5,835 nt of DNA, taken from NCBI GenBank assembly GCA_021775715.1, contig JAJFHI010000194.1:1-5835 (forward strand), in the 5' to 3' direction. A model generated the notes under the pieces. The model did no database searches. It saw only the letters and a list, made by a program, of their open reading frames with translations, and had not been told where the DNA came from. Within the stretch, counting starts at the first letter, position 1, and each line of letters starts with the position of its first letter. Positions 1 to 5,835 of this stretch are shown here, piece after piece. The DNA is from Hyphomicrobiaceae bacterium (GTDB taxonomy: Bacteria > Pseudomonadota > Alphaproteobacteria > Rhizobiales > Hyphomicrobiaceae). The position numbers and the translations under genes are program-made.

Positions 1-1
1 A

Positions 2-124
2 TCGATCGACCAGGCCCAAGTCGTCATCAATCAGTGGCTCAGGCAGTACAATCATATCCGCCCACATCAAGCTCTCGGAATGAGACCGCCAGTGCCAGAA
101 ACTCTAATAGAAATTGGCACATGA
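2..124 (+). CDS. IS3-type transposase, C-terminal end (partial, starts before the window)
   Basis: This is the last 40 codons of a transposase whose body lies left of the window, ending at TGA 122-124. The visible residues include QWLRQYNHIRPHQALGMRPP, the hallmark end of the DDE integrase-core (rve) domain in IS3-family OrfB proteins, where the N-x-x-RPH-x-ALG-x-x-PP motif follows the catalytic glutamate. The catalytic D, D and E residues would lie upstream and cannot be seen, so intactness cannot be judged. The protein would bind the IS terminal repeats and catalyse strand transfer. The stop codon lies only about 16 bases before a terminal-repeat-like sequence (140-162), as expected for the right end of such an element. 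IS3 family is likely; the group is not determined. Confidence 0.85.
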   Translation, partial: SIDQAQVVINQWLRQYNHIRPHQALGMRPPVPETLIEIGT

Positions 125-139
125 TTTTGGGGCTGGACA

Positions 140-162
140 CTGTCTCATTGGCTTTGACGGGA
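140..162 (+). repeat. IS terminal inverted repeat, right end (IRR)
   Basis: This segment ends in GGCTTTGACGGGA and begins CTGTCTCA. Its reverse complement matches 2683-2705 at 21 of 23 positions, the two differences being adjacent (TT here against AG in the other copy). It follows the transposase stop closely and marks the IS boundary next to the tex terminator. Confidence 0.75.
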
Positions 163-186
163 AGACCTAATTGAACTTTACAAAAT

Positions 187-219
187 AAAGGCCTGCCGGT
201 GCAAACGGCAGGCTTTTTT
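187..219. terminator. Bidirectional intrinsic terminator downstream of tex
   Basis: A perfect 8-bp GC-rich stem, GCCTGCCG (191-198) with CGGCAGGC (206-213), closes a 7-base loop and extends through flanking A-T and G-U pairs. On the plus strand it is followed by TTTTTT (214-219). On the minus strand it is followed by CTTTATTTTG, so it should stop transcripts from both directions. On the minus strand it begins about 20 bases after the tex stop codon, which makes it the natural tex terminator. It would also block read-through from the IS at 1-162 into the antisense of tex. Confidence 0.9.
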
Positions 220-238
220 CTTTGCTCGGTGTTCGTTT

Positions 239-2563
239 CTATTTCTTGCTCTTTTGAGCATTTCGTAGAGCGGCGGCAAGGGCTGATTCACTTTGGCTGG
301 TGTTGTTCTTCAACGGTCTCGACGATGTGCGTGTCGGTTGAGGGGAGCGCGGATGCTTCGGCTTTGACGTTGGGTTCCTGGGTTGGGTGTCTCCGGCGTC
401 AACGGTGCCAGACTTCATGGTCAGCCCAATACGTTTGCGGTCGACGTCGACGTCTTGCACGCGAACTTTGACGACGTCTCCAGCCTTTACGATGTCGCGC
501 GGGTCTTTGACAAATGTGTCAGACAATTGCGACACGTGTACGAGGCCGTCCTGATGTACGCCAACATCGACGAAGGCGCCAAATGCCGTCACGTTTGTCA
601 CAACACCCTCAAGAGACATGCCAGAGCACAGGTCTGATATTTTCTCAACGCCGTCTTCAAAGGTTGCTGTCTTAAATTCAGGTCTCGGATCGCGGCCCGG
701 CTTTTCCAACTCCCCGATAATATCTGTGACAGTTGGTACTCCAAATTGATCATTCGCAAAGTCCTTGGGGTGTAGGTTGTGCAAAAATGTCCGATCGCCA
801 ATCATTGCTTTGACCGGCTTTTGGGTTGCCGTGGCGATGCGCTCGACTACTTGGTAGGCTTCGGGGTGAACGGCGGACGCGTCGAGCGGGTTAGCGCCCC
901 CCATGATGCGCAAGAAGCCTGCGGCTTGCTCAAATGCTTTGGGTCCGAGACGCGCGACTTTCTTGATCGCGATGCGGTTTTTGAAAGCACCGTTTTCGTC
1001 CCGGTGTGTGACCACGTTCTGCGCAATAGTGGCGTTGAGCCCGGCGACGCGGGAAAGCAATGGTGCTGATGCCATATTGACGTCGACACCAACGGAGTTC
1101 ACGCAGTCCTCCACGGCGGCGTCGAGAGAGCGGGCGAGATCCGCTTGGTTGACGTCGTGCTGATACTGACCAACGCCAATAGCTTTCGGTTCGATTTTGA
1201 CCAGTTCGGCCAGTGGGTCTTGCAGGCGGCGGGCAATTGAAACAGCGCCTCGCAGGCTAACGTCGAGATCGGGGAATTCTTTCGCCGCCAACGCTGATGC
1301 GGAATACACGGAGGCGCCGGCTTCCGACACCATCACTTTCGACGGTTTCAGATCGCCCGTCTGTTTTATGAGATCGCCAGCTAGTTTGTCAGTTTCCCGG
1401 CTCGCGGTGCCATTGCCGATGGCGACAACATCCACTTTGTGCTTCAGGCATAGAACCGTCAGGGTGGCAAGCGCGCCGTTCCAGTCTCTGCGCGGTTCGT
1501 GTGGGTAAACCGTGGCGGTGTCGAGGAGTTTTCCTGTGTGGTCTACAACGGCGACTTTTACGCCGGTGCGAATGCCAGGGTCGAGGCCCATCGTGACGCG
1601 CGGTCCGGCTGGGGCCGCCAACATTAAGTCCTTCAGGTTCATCTTGAAGACATCAATCGCGGCGCGGTCAGCGTCTTCTTTCAGCCGTGTCAGAAGGTCG
1701 GCCATGAGTGACTTGTGTAATTTCGTTTTCCAAGCTTGTTTGACGGTGTCGATCAACCAACTGTCTGCCGGACGATTGCGCGCGGCAATATCAAAAGCCG
1801 ACATCACTTTAAGCTCGGCAGGGTGATGTCGATCGCGGACTGTTTCAACATCCAGACTGAGTTTTAGAAAGCCTTCGTTGGCACCACGCAGGAGCGCTAA
1901 CGCGCGGTGTGACGGCATTTTGTGGATCGCTTGGCGGAAGTCAAAATAGTCGGAAAACTTGGCTGCTTGTGTTTCTTTGCCTTTGCGCAATTTGGATTCT
2001 AGCTGTCCCGTCTTCCACAACCACGATCTCAGATCACCAACGAGTTTTGCATTCTCTGATACGCGCTCAATGAGAATATGCTGTGCACCGTCAATAGCCG
2101 CCTGTACATCGTCGATGCCTTTGCGAGTATCGACGTATGTCCGAGCTTCCGTGGTCGGTGTGAGCGTAGGCTCAGTTAACAACGCTTCGGCTAAAGGCTC
2201 AAGGCCCGCCTCACGTGCGATCTGTGCTTTGGTACGTCGCTTCGGTTTGAACGGAGCATAGAGATCTTCGAGATCGACTTTGTTTTCTGCAGCCGCAATC
2301 GCGCGATCAAGTTCGGGTGTCAGTTTGCCCTGTTCGGTGATACTCTTGAGAACTGTTGTACGACGGTCTTCTAGTTGGCGCAGGTAGCCAAGGCGCTCTT
2401 CCAGTGTGCGCAGCTGAGTGTCATCAAGTCCGCCAGTTTTCTCTTTGCGATAACGCGCGATAAAGGGAACCGTCGCGCCTTCGCCCAACAGGTCCACCGT
2501 CGTTGTGACCTGCCCGACAGAGACGTTGAGTTCCTTTGCAATGCGCGCGTTGATCGAAGTCAT
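239..2563 (-). CDS. tex: Tex family RNA-binding transcription accessory protein
   Basis: Complete 774-residue Tex protein, the usual family length. Tex is a cytoplasmic nucleic-acid-binding factor, the bacterial relative of eukaryotic Spt6, linked to transcription and to toxin gene expression in Bordetella. Visible parts are: an N-terminal helical domain (about 1-310) with the signature TVPFIARYRKEKTGGLDD at 31-48 and DLYAPFKPKRRTKA at 100-113; a YqgF/RNase H-like domain from about 321 with GLDPG at 326-330, IGNGTASRE at 382-390 and SEAGASVYSAS at 413-423; helix-hairpin-helix segments around 490-560; and an S1 RNA-binding domain at about 647-717 (GVVTNVTAFGAFVDVGVHQD). The last 55 residues are a Ser/Thr/Pro/Lys-rich, probably disordered tail ending in KSKK. 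Start ATG is at 2561-2563, with AGGGGT (complement of 2571-2576) 7 bases upstream as ribosome binding site. It is monocistronic, with a terminator at 187-217. IS ends lie outside both borders, but the gene itself is intact. Confidence 0.97.
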   Translation of the reverse strand: MTSINARIAKELNVSVGQVTTTVDLLGEGATVPFIARYRKEKTGGLDDTQLRTLEERLGYLRQLEDRRTTVLKSITEQGKLTPELDRAIAAAENKVDLEDLYAPFKPKRRTKAQIAREAGLEPLAEALLTEPTLTPTTEARTYVDTRKGIDDVQAAIDGAQHILIERVSENAKLVGDLRSWLWKTGQLESKLRKGKETQAAKFSDYFDFRQAIHKMPSHRALALLRGANEGFLKLSLDVETVRDRHHPAELKVMSAFDIAARNRPADSWLIDTVKQAWKTKLHKSLMADLLTRLKEDADRAAIDVFKMNLKDLMLAAPAGPRVTMGLDPGIRTGVKVAVVDHTGKLLDTATVYPHEPRRDWNGALATLTVLCLKHKVDVVAIGNGTASRETDKLAGDLIKQTGDLKPSKVMVSEAGASVYSASALAAKEFPDLDVSLRGAVSIARRLQDPLAELVKIEPKAIGVGQYQHDVNQADLARSLDAAVEDCVNSVGVDVNMASAPLLSRVAGLNATIAQNVVTHRDENGAFKNRIAIKKVARLGPKAFEQAAGFLRIMGGANPLDASAVHPEAYQVVERIATATQKPVKAMIGDRTFLHNLHPKDFANDQFGVPTVTDIIGELEKPGRDPRPEFKTATFEDGVEKISDLCSGMSLEGVVTNVTAFGAFVDVGVHQDGLVHVSQLSDTFVKDPRDIVKAGDVVKVRVQDVDVDRKRIGLTMKSGTVDAGDTQPRNPTSKPKHPRSPQPTRTSSRPLKNNTSQSESALAAALRNAQKSKK

Positions 2564-2680
2564 CGAGAGAACCCCTGTATGTCGTTATATATCGCGAGGA
2601 TATGTTGTTGGGTTTGGTTGAGAATATTGCGCGATGCGATGCAAGCTTTTTCTTTTTTTGTATTTCAGGGCGCCAGCTTG
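2564..2680 (-). promoter_or_regulatory. tex leader and probable promoter region
   Basis: This 117-base stretch lies between the tex start codon and the IS-end repeat at 2681. It must contain the tex promoter if that lies outside the IS. On the minus strand it holds an A-rich tract (complement of 2646-2665, nearly all T on the plus strand), then a CGCATCGC-type repeat, an AT-rich TATATA stretch near 2585, and the AGGGGT ribosome binding site at 2571-2576. No -35/-10 pair with good spacing stands out, so no exact promoter is called. The A-tract could act as an upstream element. Confidence 0.4.
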
Positions 2681-2812
2681 TGTCCCGTCAAAGCCCTTGA
2701 GACAGACTGAGGTGCTTTACTAAAGGAGGTTTTCTAGCTCATCGTGATCCAATGAGGGATGACGGGAAACACGCGCACCGAGGTACGGGCCAGTCTCAAG
2801 CTAAGTTTCTAG
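2681..2812 (+). mobile_element. Remnant of the left end of an IS related to the one at 1-162
   Basis: The stretch starts with TG followed by a 23-base repeat (2683-2705) that is the inverted counterpart of the repeat at 140-162, so the interior of this element would lie to the right. After the repeat come a Shine-Dalgarno-like AAAGGAGG (2722-2729) and, at 2759, a short reading frame MTGNTRTEVRASLKLSF ending at TAG 2810-2812. Its start loosely recalls the N-termini of some IS3 OrfA proteins (MTxxTRxxxxAxLK), a weak resemblance judged by eye. No transposase follows, so the element is truncated. The right-hand limit is uncertain. Confidence 0.5.
2683..2705 (-). repeat. IS terminal inverted repeat, left end (IRL)
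   Basis: It begins TCCCGTCAAAGCC and ends GAGACAG, preceded by TG at 2681-2682. The reverse complement matches 140-162 with two adjacent mismatches. A TG tip is typical of IS3-family left ends. Beyond these 23 bases the two sites no longer match, as expected for the two different ends of one element type. Confidence 0.7.
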
Positions 2813-2842
2813 ATAACCGACCTGTCGTCGCCCACCGAAACC

Positions 2843-2876
2843 GTCAGCAAATGTCTGCAAGGGGTCATTTGCTGAC
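2843..2876. repeat. Perfect 11-bp inverted repeat (hairpin) in the intergenic region
   Basis: GTCAGCAAATG (2843-2853) is the exact reverse complement of CATTTGCTGAC (2866-2876), with a 12-base spacer TCTGCAAGGGGT. There is no T-run directly after either arm (ACTTAG on the plus side), so a standard intrinsic terminator is unlikely. It could be an operator, a dispersed intergenic palindrome or a recombination site. It lies between the IS-end remnants at 2681-2705 and 2908-2925. Confidence 0.6.
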
Positions 2877-2907
2877 TTAGTGCGTAGAATTTTTGGTTGC
2901 GCTTCTC

Positions 2908-2925
2908 ACAGGTGTCCAGCCCCAA
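2908..2925 (-). repeat. Second IS-end-like motif, opposite orientation
   Basis: ACAGGTGTCCAGCCCCAA at this site matches the reverse complement of 127-143 (TTGGGGCTGGACACTGT) over 17 bases with one extra G. At the left site this sequence lies just after the transposase stop and inside the terminal repeat. Here it may mark the eroded right end of a related element whose interior would extend to the right on the minus strand. The outer repeat (TCCCGTCAAAGCC) is absent, so this is a fragment at best. Confidence 0.4.
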
Positions 2926-3133
2926 TCGATTGGTCCGGTTTGAATGTTAGTTCATTGGCGGGCTCGGTGGCAACGGGATCAGCACCTCCATTCGTCACAC
3001 TGCTTCTTCAGCATAACTCATTGGAAAGCCACAGCTGGATTGATCCGCGCGCTGTTGCAAGGGTCATCAATCTGCCGCGAATCAGACATGCTCTAACGAG
3101 GTCGCGACGGCCTAGGTTCTTGATGAGCATCGG

Positions 3134-4165
3134 ATGAAGACGAACCAGCGCTTCACGCTATTGGTTTTTTCGCTTTCCTGCATGACGTGTGCGGGAACGA
3201 CGTTGGCGCTTGTTTCCCTTGATGTTCCCTTAGAGAACTCTGCTCAGGACTTGCAAAAGGCCGATGAACTCCGCCCGTCGCTGGTGGGAGCACTGGAGCC
3301 GTTGGCCGTTCCACACCATCAGTTGGTGACGCGGCTCTCTCGCCTCGCTTTTGTGCGCGCGGGCTTTGGCTCTCTCGAATTGCCACGGGAAATCGACGTG
3401 GCGGCTGCCAACCCAGAGTCCTGGTCGATCGAAGTCAAGGCGCCGCCTCCCACGTCCCCGAAGCCACAGAACTCGGTTTCTGAGACACGTTCTGGCTCTG
3501 CCAAGAAAAAAACCAAAAGCCGCTACACTCTGAAAGAGCGCCTTGCGGAAATCTCGCCCGCCGCTCTGGGGCGTGTCATCGCGAAGTTCGCGTCCGCGAA
3601 GGCGTCGTGGCCGCCGGAAGAAATTGCTCTCGTGGCGATCAAGGACGAAAAAGCTCTCGAGGTTTATTCGCGACCGACCGATGGTGCATGGAAGTTTGTC
3701 CACCGCTACAGAGTGCTGGCGGCAAGTGGCGCAAGCGGGCCAAAATTGCAGCGCGGCGACAAGCAGGTTCCCGAGGGCGTCTACCGCATCTCCTATCTAA
3801 ACCCCAATAGCGCCTACCACGTGTCCTTGCGCGTCAATTACCCGAACACCTTCGATCGAAAGATGGCCAGGAAGGACGGACGCAAGAACCTTGGTGGCGA
3901 CATCATGATCCACGGCGAGAACGTATCGGCGGGCTGCTTGGCGGTTGGAAATGCATCTGTTGAAGAGCTGTTCGTTTTGACCGCCGAGGTTGGTATGCGG
4001 AATGTCAAAGTGGTGATCGCTCCGACTGACTTCCGGCGCAATGCAATTGCTTCCCGACCGAAAGGACCCGAGTGGGTGCCGACGCTCTACACCGAGATCG
4101 CAAGCGCCATGTCCGAGTTCAAAGGGCCTCCCCCGCCGAGTTTGCTGACTTTGTTAGGCCTCTAA
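3134..4165 (+). CDS. YafK/ErfK-type murein L,D-transpeptidase family protein (YkuD domain), secreted
   Basis: Complete 343-residue envelope protein. Residues 7-28 form a hydrophobic Sec-type signal segment; C16 and C19 lack a good lipobox. Residues 30-100 are of unknown fold, and a Pro/Lys/Ser-rich linker covers about 103-130. The YkuD catalytic domain starts near 163 (EIALVAIKDEKALEVY) and has SGPKLQRGDKQVPEGVYRIS at 201-220, LNPNSAYHVS at 222-231 and the active-site motif HGENVSAGC at 260-268, with H260 and catalytic C268. The GPKL-GD-Q-PEG-Y and YPN-DR pattern is that of the YafK group (COG3034), whose E. coli member DpaA cuts the Braun lipoprotein-peptidoglycan bond, whereas classic YkuD enzymes form 3-3 cross-links. 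Which reaction applies here is not decided. The C-terminus is proline-rich (GPPPPSLL). ATG 3134 is the first start after an in-frame TAG at 3113; its ribosome binding site is weak (GAG 3125-3127). The gene appears to stand alone. Confidence 0.9.
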   Translation: MKTNQRFTLLVFSLSCMTCAGTTLALVSLDVPLENSAQDLQKADELRPSLVGALEPLAVPHHQLVTRLSRLAFVRAGFGSLELPREIDVAAANPESWSIEVKAPPPTSPKPQNSVSETRSGSAKKKTKSRYTLKERLAEISPAALGRVIAKFASAKASWPPEEIALVAIKDEKALEVYSRPTDGAWKFVHRYRVLAASGASGPKLQRGDKQVPEGVYRISYLNPNSAYHVSLRVNYPNTFDRKMARKDGRKNLGGDIMIHGENVSAGCLAVGNASVEELFVLTAEVGMRNVKVVIAPTDFRRNAIASRPKGPEWVPTLYTEIASAMSEFKGPPPPSLLTLLGL

Positions 4166-4269
4166 CCACCGATGCGTTTCGCTATTGGAGGGGCACTCTC
4201 ACGTCCTGCCAGCCGACACCTACTTTGGCCGTGACCAAACCATTCTATTGCAACGAGAAAGGATCAAAC

Positions 4270-4494
4270 GACGGACAGCTCTCAAACAGCAATTTCGTAG
4301 CTGGCGACGGATTTACCACGGCAGATATCACGACCATAACGGTTGTTGATTTCGGCCACGCCATGGAGATGGCAATTCCCGAATGGGCACCTCACGTGCG
4401 GCGTTGGTATGATGAAATGCAGGAACGCGAGAGCGTTCAACAAAGCAAACCAACACACATGCCGGACGGCTCACAAATACCGGTTAATGCATAA
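4270..4494 (+). pseudogene. Glutathione S-transferase C-terminal remnant
   Basis: About 56 codons from DGQLSNSNFVAGDGFTTADI (from 4270) to RRWYDEMQERESV (about 4437) match the C-terminal helical domain of glutathione S-transferases. They include the FVAGD-FT-ADI segment with the N-capping T-x-x-D motif of helix 6, and IPEWAPHVRRWYDEM, equivalent to the usual 'P-HL-RW---M--RPS' stretch. An 18-residue tail runs to TAA 4492-4494. The thioredoxin-fold N-terminal domain that binds glutathione, and most of the C-terminal domain before helix 6, are missing. The open frame extends upstream to 4072 only by overlapping the previous gene out of frame, and no start or ribosome binding site fits the homology. 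A fragment of this size cannot bind glutathione. It is called a decayed gene rather than a short functional one. Confidence 0.75.
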
Positions 4495-4514
4495 CTTGGA
4501 TCAACAGTTAAGGC

Positions 4515-5230
4515 CTACACCCCAGTCGAAAATGATGCTGTTTGAGCATCTCGATGCGCATCAAAACAAGCGCTGATCGCGCGAAGAAACGGTCGTCCCC
4601 GCTCGGTGACTCGGAACCCGCTTGCAACTTTTTCAACCAGACCGTCGGCGTCTGCATCTAAAATATCGTGCGCGTCCGCGATTAACGGGTCGGCAGCCGC
4701 TCCAAAGCGCTCGCGCAATTCGTCCGCGGGAAAAGCGAGGTCACACATCAGGCGTTCAATCGCGAACCCGCGCATGCGATCCTCATCGGTCAAGACGTAG
4801 CCCCGTGTGGTGGCAAGCCGTCTACCATTGACTGTGCGCTCATAGTCGCCCACAGGCACAGCATTCTGCGCATAGCCGCCAGGCAACTTGCTGATCGCGG
4901 ATGAGCCAAGGCCAATCACGGTCGTGGCCTTGTCGCTGGTGTAACCTTGAAAATTTCTATAAATGGGACCGCGTGCGAGCGGATCCTCTGGCCGTGCAAA
5001 GTGATCCAGTCCGATGCGGACATAACCTGCCGTTGTCAATCTGCTAGCCATTCTATTGGCGAGCGCGAAACGCTTTTCACTGCCTGGTAACGCGGTCTCG
5101 TCGACAAGCCTTTGGCGTTTGAATTTTGAGGGTAAGTGCGCGTAGCCAAACAGCGCGATACGCTCGGGCTGGAGCGCCAGAACGCCGTCCATAGTCCGTT
5201 CAGCGATTGCTTTTCCTGCGCCGGTTGCAA
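4515..5230 (-). pseudogene. hemN: Truncated oxygen-independent coproporphyrinogen III oxidase (HemN), C-terminal half
   Basis: The minus-strand frame from about 5230 down to TAG (complement of 4515-4517) encodes the C-terminal half of HemN, the radical-SAM enzyme that decarboxylates coproporphyrinogen III without oxygen in haem synthesis. Counting from the internal ATG at 5190-5192 (225 residues), HemN signatures are FGYAHLP 15-21, GLDHFARPEDPLA 61-73, RNFQGYT 79-85, IGLGSSAIS 93-101, YAQN 107-110 and VTERGRPFLRAISACFDAH 195-213. The N-terminal TIM-barrel half with the CxxxCxxC iron-sulphur cluster and SAM site is absent; HemN is normally about 450 residues. By eye it also lacks about four residues after DPLA and has Tyr where HemN usually has His before RNFQGYT. 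Homology starts only about 15-20 bases after the stop of the EamA gene, on the same strand. No ribosome binding site fits ATG 5190-5192. The product cannot be catalytic. Confidence 0.85.
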
Positions 5231-5245
5231 CAACTCCACCGCCTC

Positions 5246-5835
5246 TCAACTTCGTCCCAACGCCTCCACCACCTTCCCCCGCTCCGCCAGCCAGATTCCA
5301 CCCAGCACAAGCACCATTGCTGCGATGTGATAGAATGCAATCGGCTCTTGCAGGAGGACGACGGCGAACAGCGCCGCAAACACCGGAACCAAATTGATGA
5401 AGACTCCGGCGCGGCCCGGACCCATGAGTTCGACGCCGCGAATGAACAGCAGCTGTGCCAGAAACGAGGGAAAGAGCGAGATATAGGCGACAATTGCCCA
5501 GCCCTTCGGCGTTGGCCATTGAAGCGTCCCGGTTGCGGCCTCAAAGGCGGCCAGCGGCAAGGCTGCGATCAGTGCGCACACCGCCAGAGCGCCGAAAAAT
5601 GCAAGGCCGGGAACCTGAGGTTTCTCTTTTAGGAAAACCGCAAAGCCTGCATAGAAGGTGGTCCCGACAAGCATCAAGATGTCGCCGTGATTGAAGACGA
5701 GCTGGAGGAGCCTCGACACGTCCCCTTCCACAGCAACGACGATAACACCGACGAGCGTAACCAACACGCCGAACGCTTGTAGCCCTGAGATCCGCGTGCC
5801 AGACACAAGAAAAGCGCCGAGCAACACGAACACCG
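5246..5835 (-). CDS. EamA/DMT-family transporter (partial, N-terminus beyond the window)
   Basis: The last 196 or so codons of a drug/metabolite-exporter (EamA, RhaT-like) inner-membrane protein are visible, out of about 290-300 normally. Counting from the GTG codon near the edge, hydrophobic segments fall at about 1-12, 21-35, 50-68, 76-97, 110-130, 139-160 and 165-184. Typical EamA phrases are GVLVTLVGVIVVAV ending the first repeat, then GDILMLVGTTFYAGFAVFL opening the second, RAGVFINLVPVFAALFAVVLLQEP and HIAAMVLVLGGIWLAER near the end. It ends at TGA (complement of 5246-5248). Such proteins export amino acids or small metabolites, but the substrate cannot be told from sequence. The visible reading frame is intact. 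The truncated hemN follows directly on the same strand. Confidence 0.92.
   Translation of the reverse strand, partial: VFVLLGAFLVSGTRISGLQAFGVLVTLVGVIVVAVEGDVSRLLQLVFNHGDILMLVGTTFYAGFAVFLKEKPQVPGLAFFGALAVCALIAALPLAAFEAATGTLQWPTPKGWAIVAYISLFPSFLAQLLFIRGVELMGPGRAGVFINLVPVFAALFAVVLLQEPIAFYHIAAMVLVLGGIWLAERGKVVEALGRS

Larger units (their letters stand above)
1..162 (+). mobile_element. Right end of an IS3-type insertion sequence
   Basis: The transposase tail (2-124) is followed by a short non-coding tail and a 23-base sequence (140-162) that recurs in inverted form at 2683-2705 with two mismatches. This is the arrangement of an IS right end, with the element's interior to the left and its tip at about 162-164. 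The tip does not show the CA dinucleotide expected for a canonical IS3 right end, so it may be slightly decayed or the border may be off by a few bases. No target duplication can be tested because the left end is outside the window. Confidence 0.7.
2813..3133. other. Gene-poor intergenic region with no convincing gene
   Basis: Apart from the inverted repeat at 2843-2876 and the motif at 2908-2925, I see nothing with recognisable family features. A plus-strand frame across 2880-3137 and a 40-codon minus-strand frame (3008-3130, beginning MLIKNLGRRDLVRACL) are both open, but neither has a ribosome binding site or a recognisable motif. The promoter of the downstream YkuD-domain gene should lie in the right part; no clear -35/-10 pair was found. 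The area is best described as degenerate insertion-element and spacer DNA. Confidence 0.5.

Noticed and set aside
2722..2761. Strong Shine-Dalgarno-like AAAGGAGG followed by possible starts at GTG 2744, ATG 2752 and ATG 2759
   Set aside because: Spacing is too long for each start (14 to 29 bases), and the frames end within a few to about 42 codons, so no functional small gene is called beyond the IS remnant.
3008..3130. 40-codon minus-strand frame beginning MLIKNLGRRDLVRACL
   Set aside because: It is short, without a convincing ribosome binding site or family signature; kept only as a note under the intergenic region.
2880..3137. 85-codon plus-strand open frame before the YkuD-domain gene
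   Set aside because: It has no ribosome binding site and no recognisable motif, starts inside the palindrome/IS-remnant area and overlaps the start of the next gene; it is probably chance.
3230..3703. 157-codon minus-strand frame opposite the YkuD-domain gene
   Set aside because: It is Arg-rich with no motif, antisense to a gene with clear catalytic signatures; a shadow frame.
4072..4269. 5' part of the open frame that contains the GST remnant
   Set aside because: It lies largely within the 3' end of the YkuD-domain gene in another frame and shows no GST features, so it is read-through open frame rather than gene.
5231..5519. Upstream extension of the hemN frame
   Set aside because: It overlaps the EamA gene in another frame on the same strand, and its Gly/Arg/Ser-rich residues have no HemN similarity.
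1..5835. CRISPR arrays, tRNA/rRNA genes, toxin-antitoxin pairs or defence systems
   Set aside because: No regularly spaced repeats, cloverleaf or rRNA-like sequence, or related protein families were seen on either strand.

Overview
The window reads as a piece of an alphaproteobacterial chromosome. This is inferred from the style of the Tex, HemN, EamA and YafK-type proteins, an estimated mid-50s percent GC, and the IS remnants; no 16S or other decisive marker is present. It holds one long intact housekeeping gene (tex), one intact secreted-enzyme gene (YafK/ErfK-type L,D-transpeptidase family), one transporter gene cut by the window edge (EamA/DMT), and several broken genes. Those are the tail of an IS3-type transposase, a glutathione S-transferase C-terminal remnant and a hemN lacking its radical-SAM half.

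Layout, left to right. 1-162: the right end of an IS element, with a 40-residue transposase tail and a terminal repeat. 187-217: a strong hairpin with T tracts on both sides, serving tex. 239-2563 (minus): tex, full length. 2564-2680: tex leader and promoter region. 2681-3133: a gene-poor stretch containing an IS end matching the one at 140-162, a perfect 11-bp inverted repeat, and a second IS-end-like motif in the opposite orientation. 3134-4165 (plus): YkuD-domain protein. 4270-4494 (plus): GST remnant. 4515 to about 5230 (minus): hemN C-terminal half, convergent with the GST remnant. 5246-5835 (minus): EamA transporter, its start beyond the window.

The genes do not form a pathway. Tex is a nucleic-acid-binding transcription accessory factor, the YkuD protein acts on peptidoglycan in the envelope, and EamA is an inner-membrane exporter. 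The unifying theme is erosion and rearrangement. IS ends sit on both sides of tex, and two metabolic genes survive only as C-terminal pieces lying tail to tail. I found no CRISPR array, RNA gene, defence system or convincing new multi-gene system; the observations worth checking concern IS architecture, the intergenic palindrome and the gene truncations.
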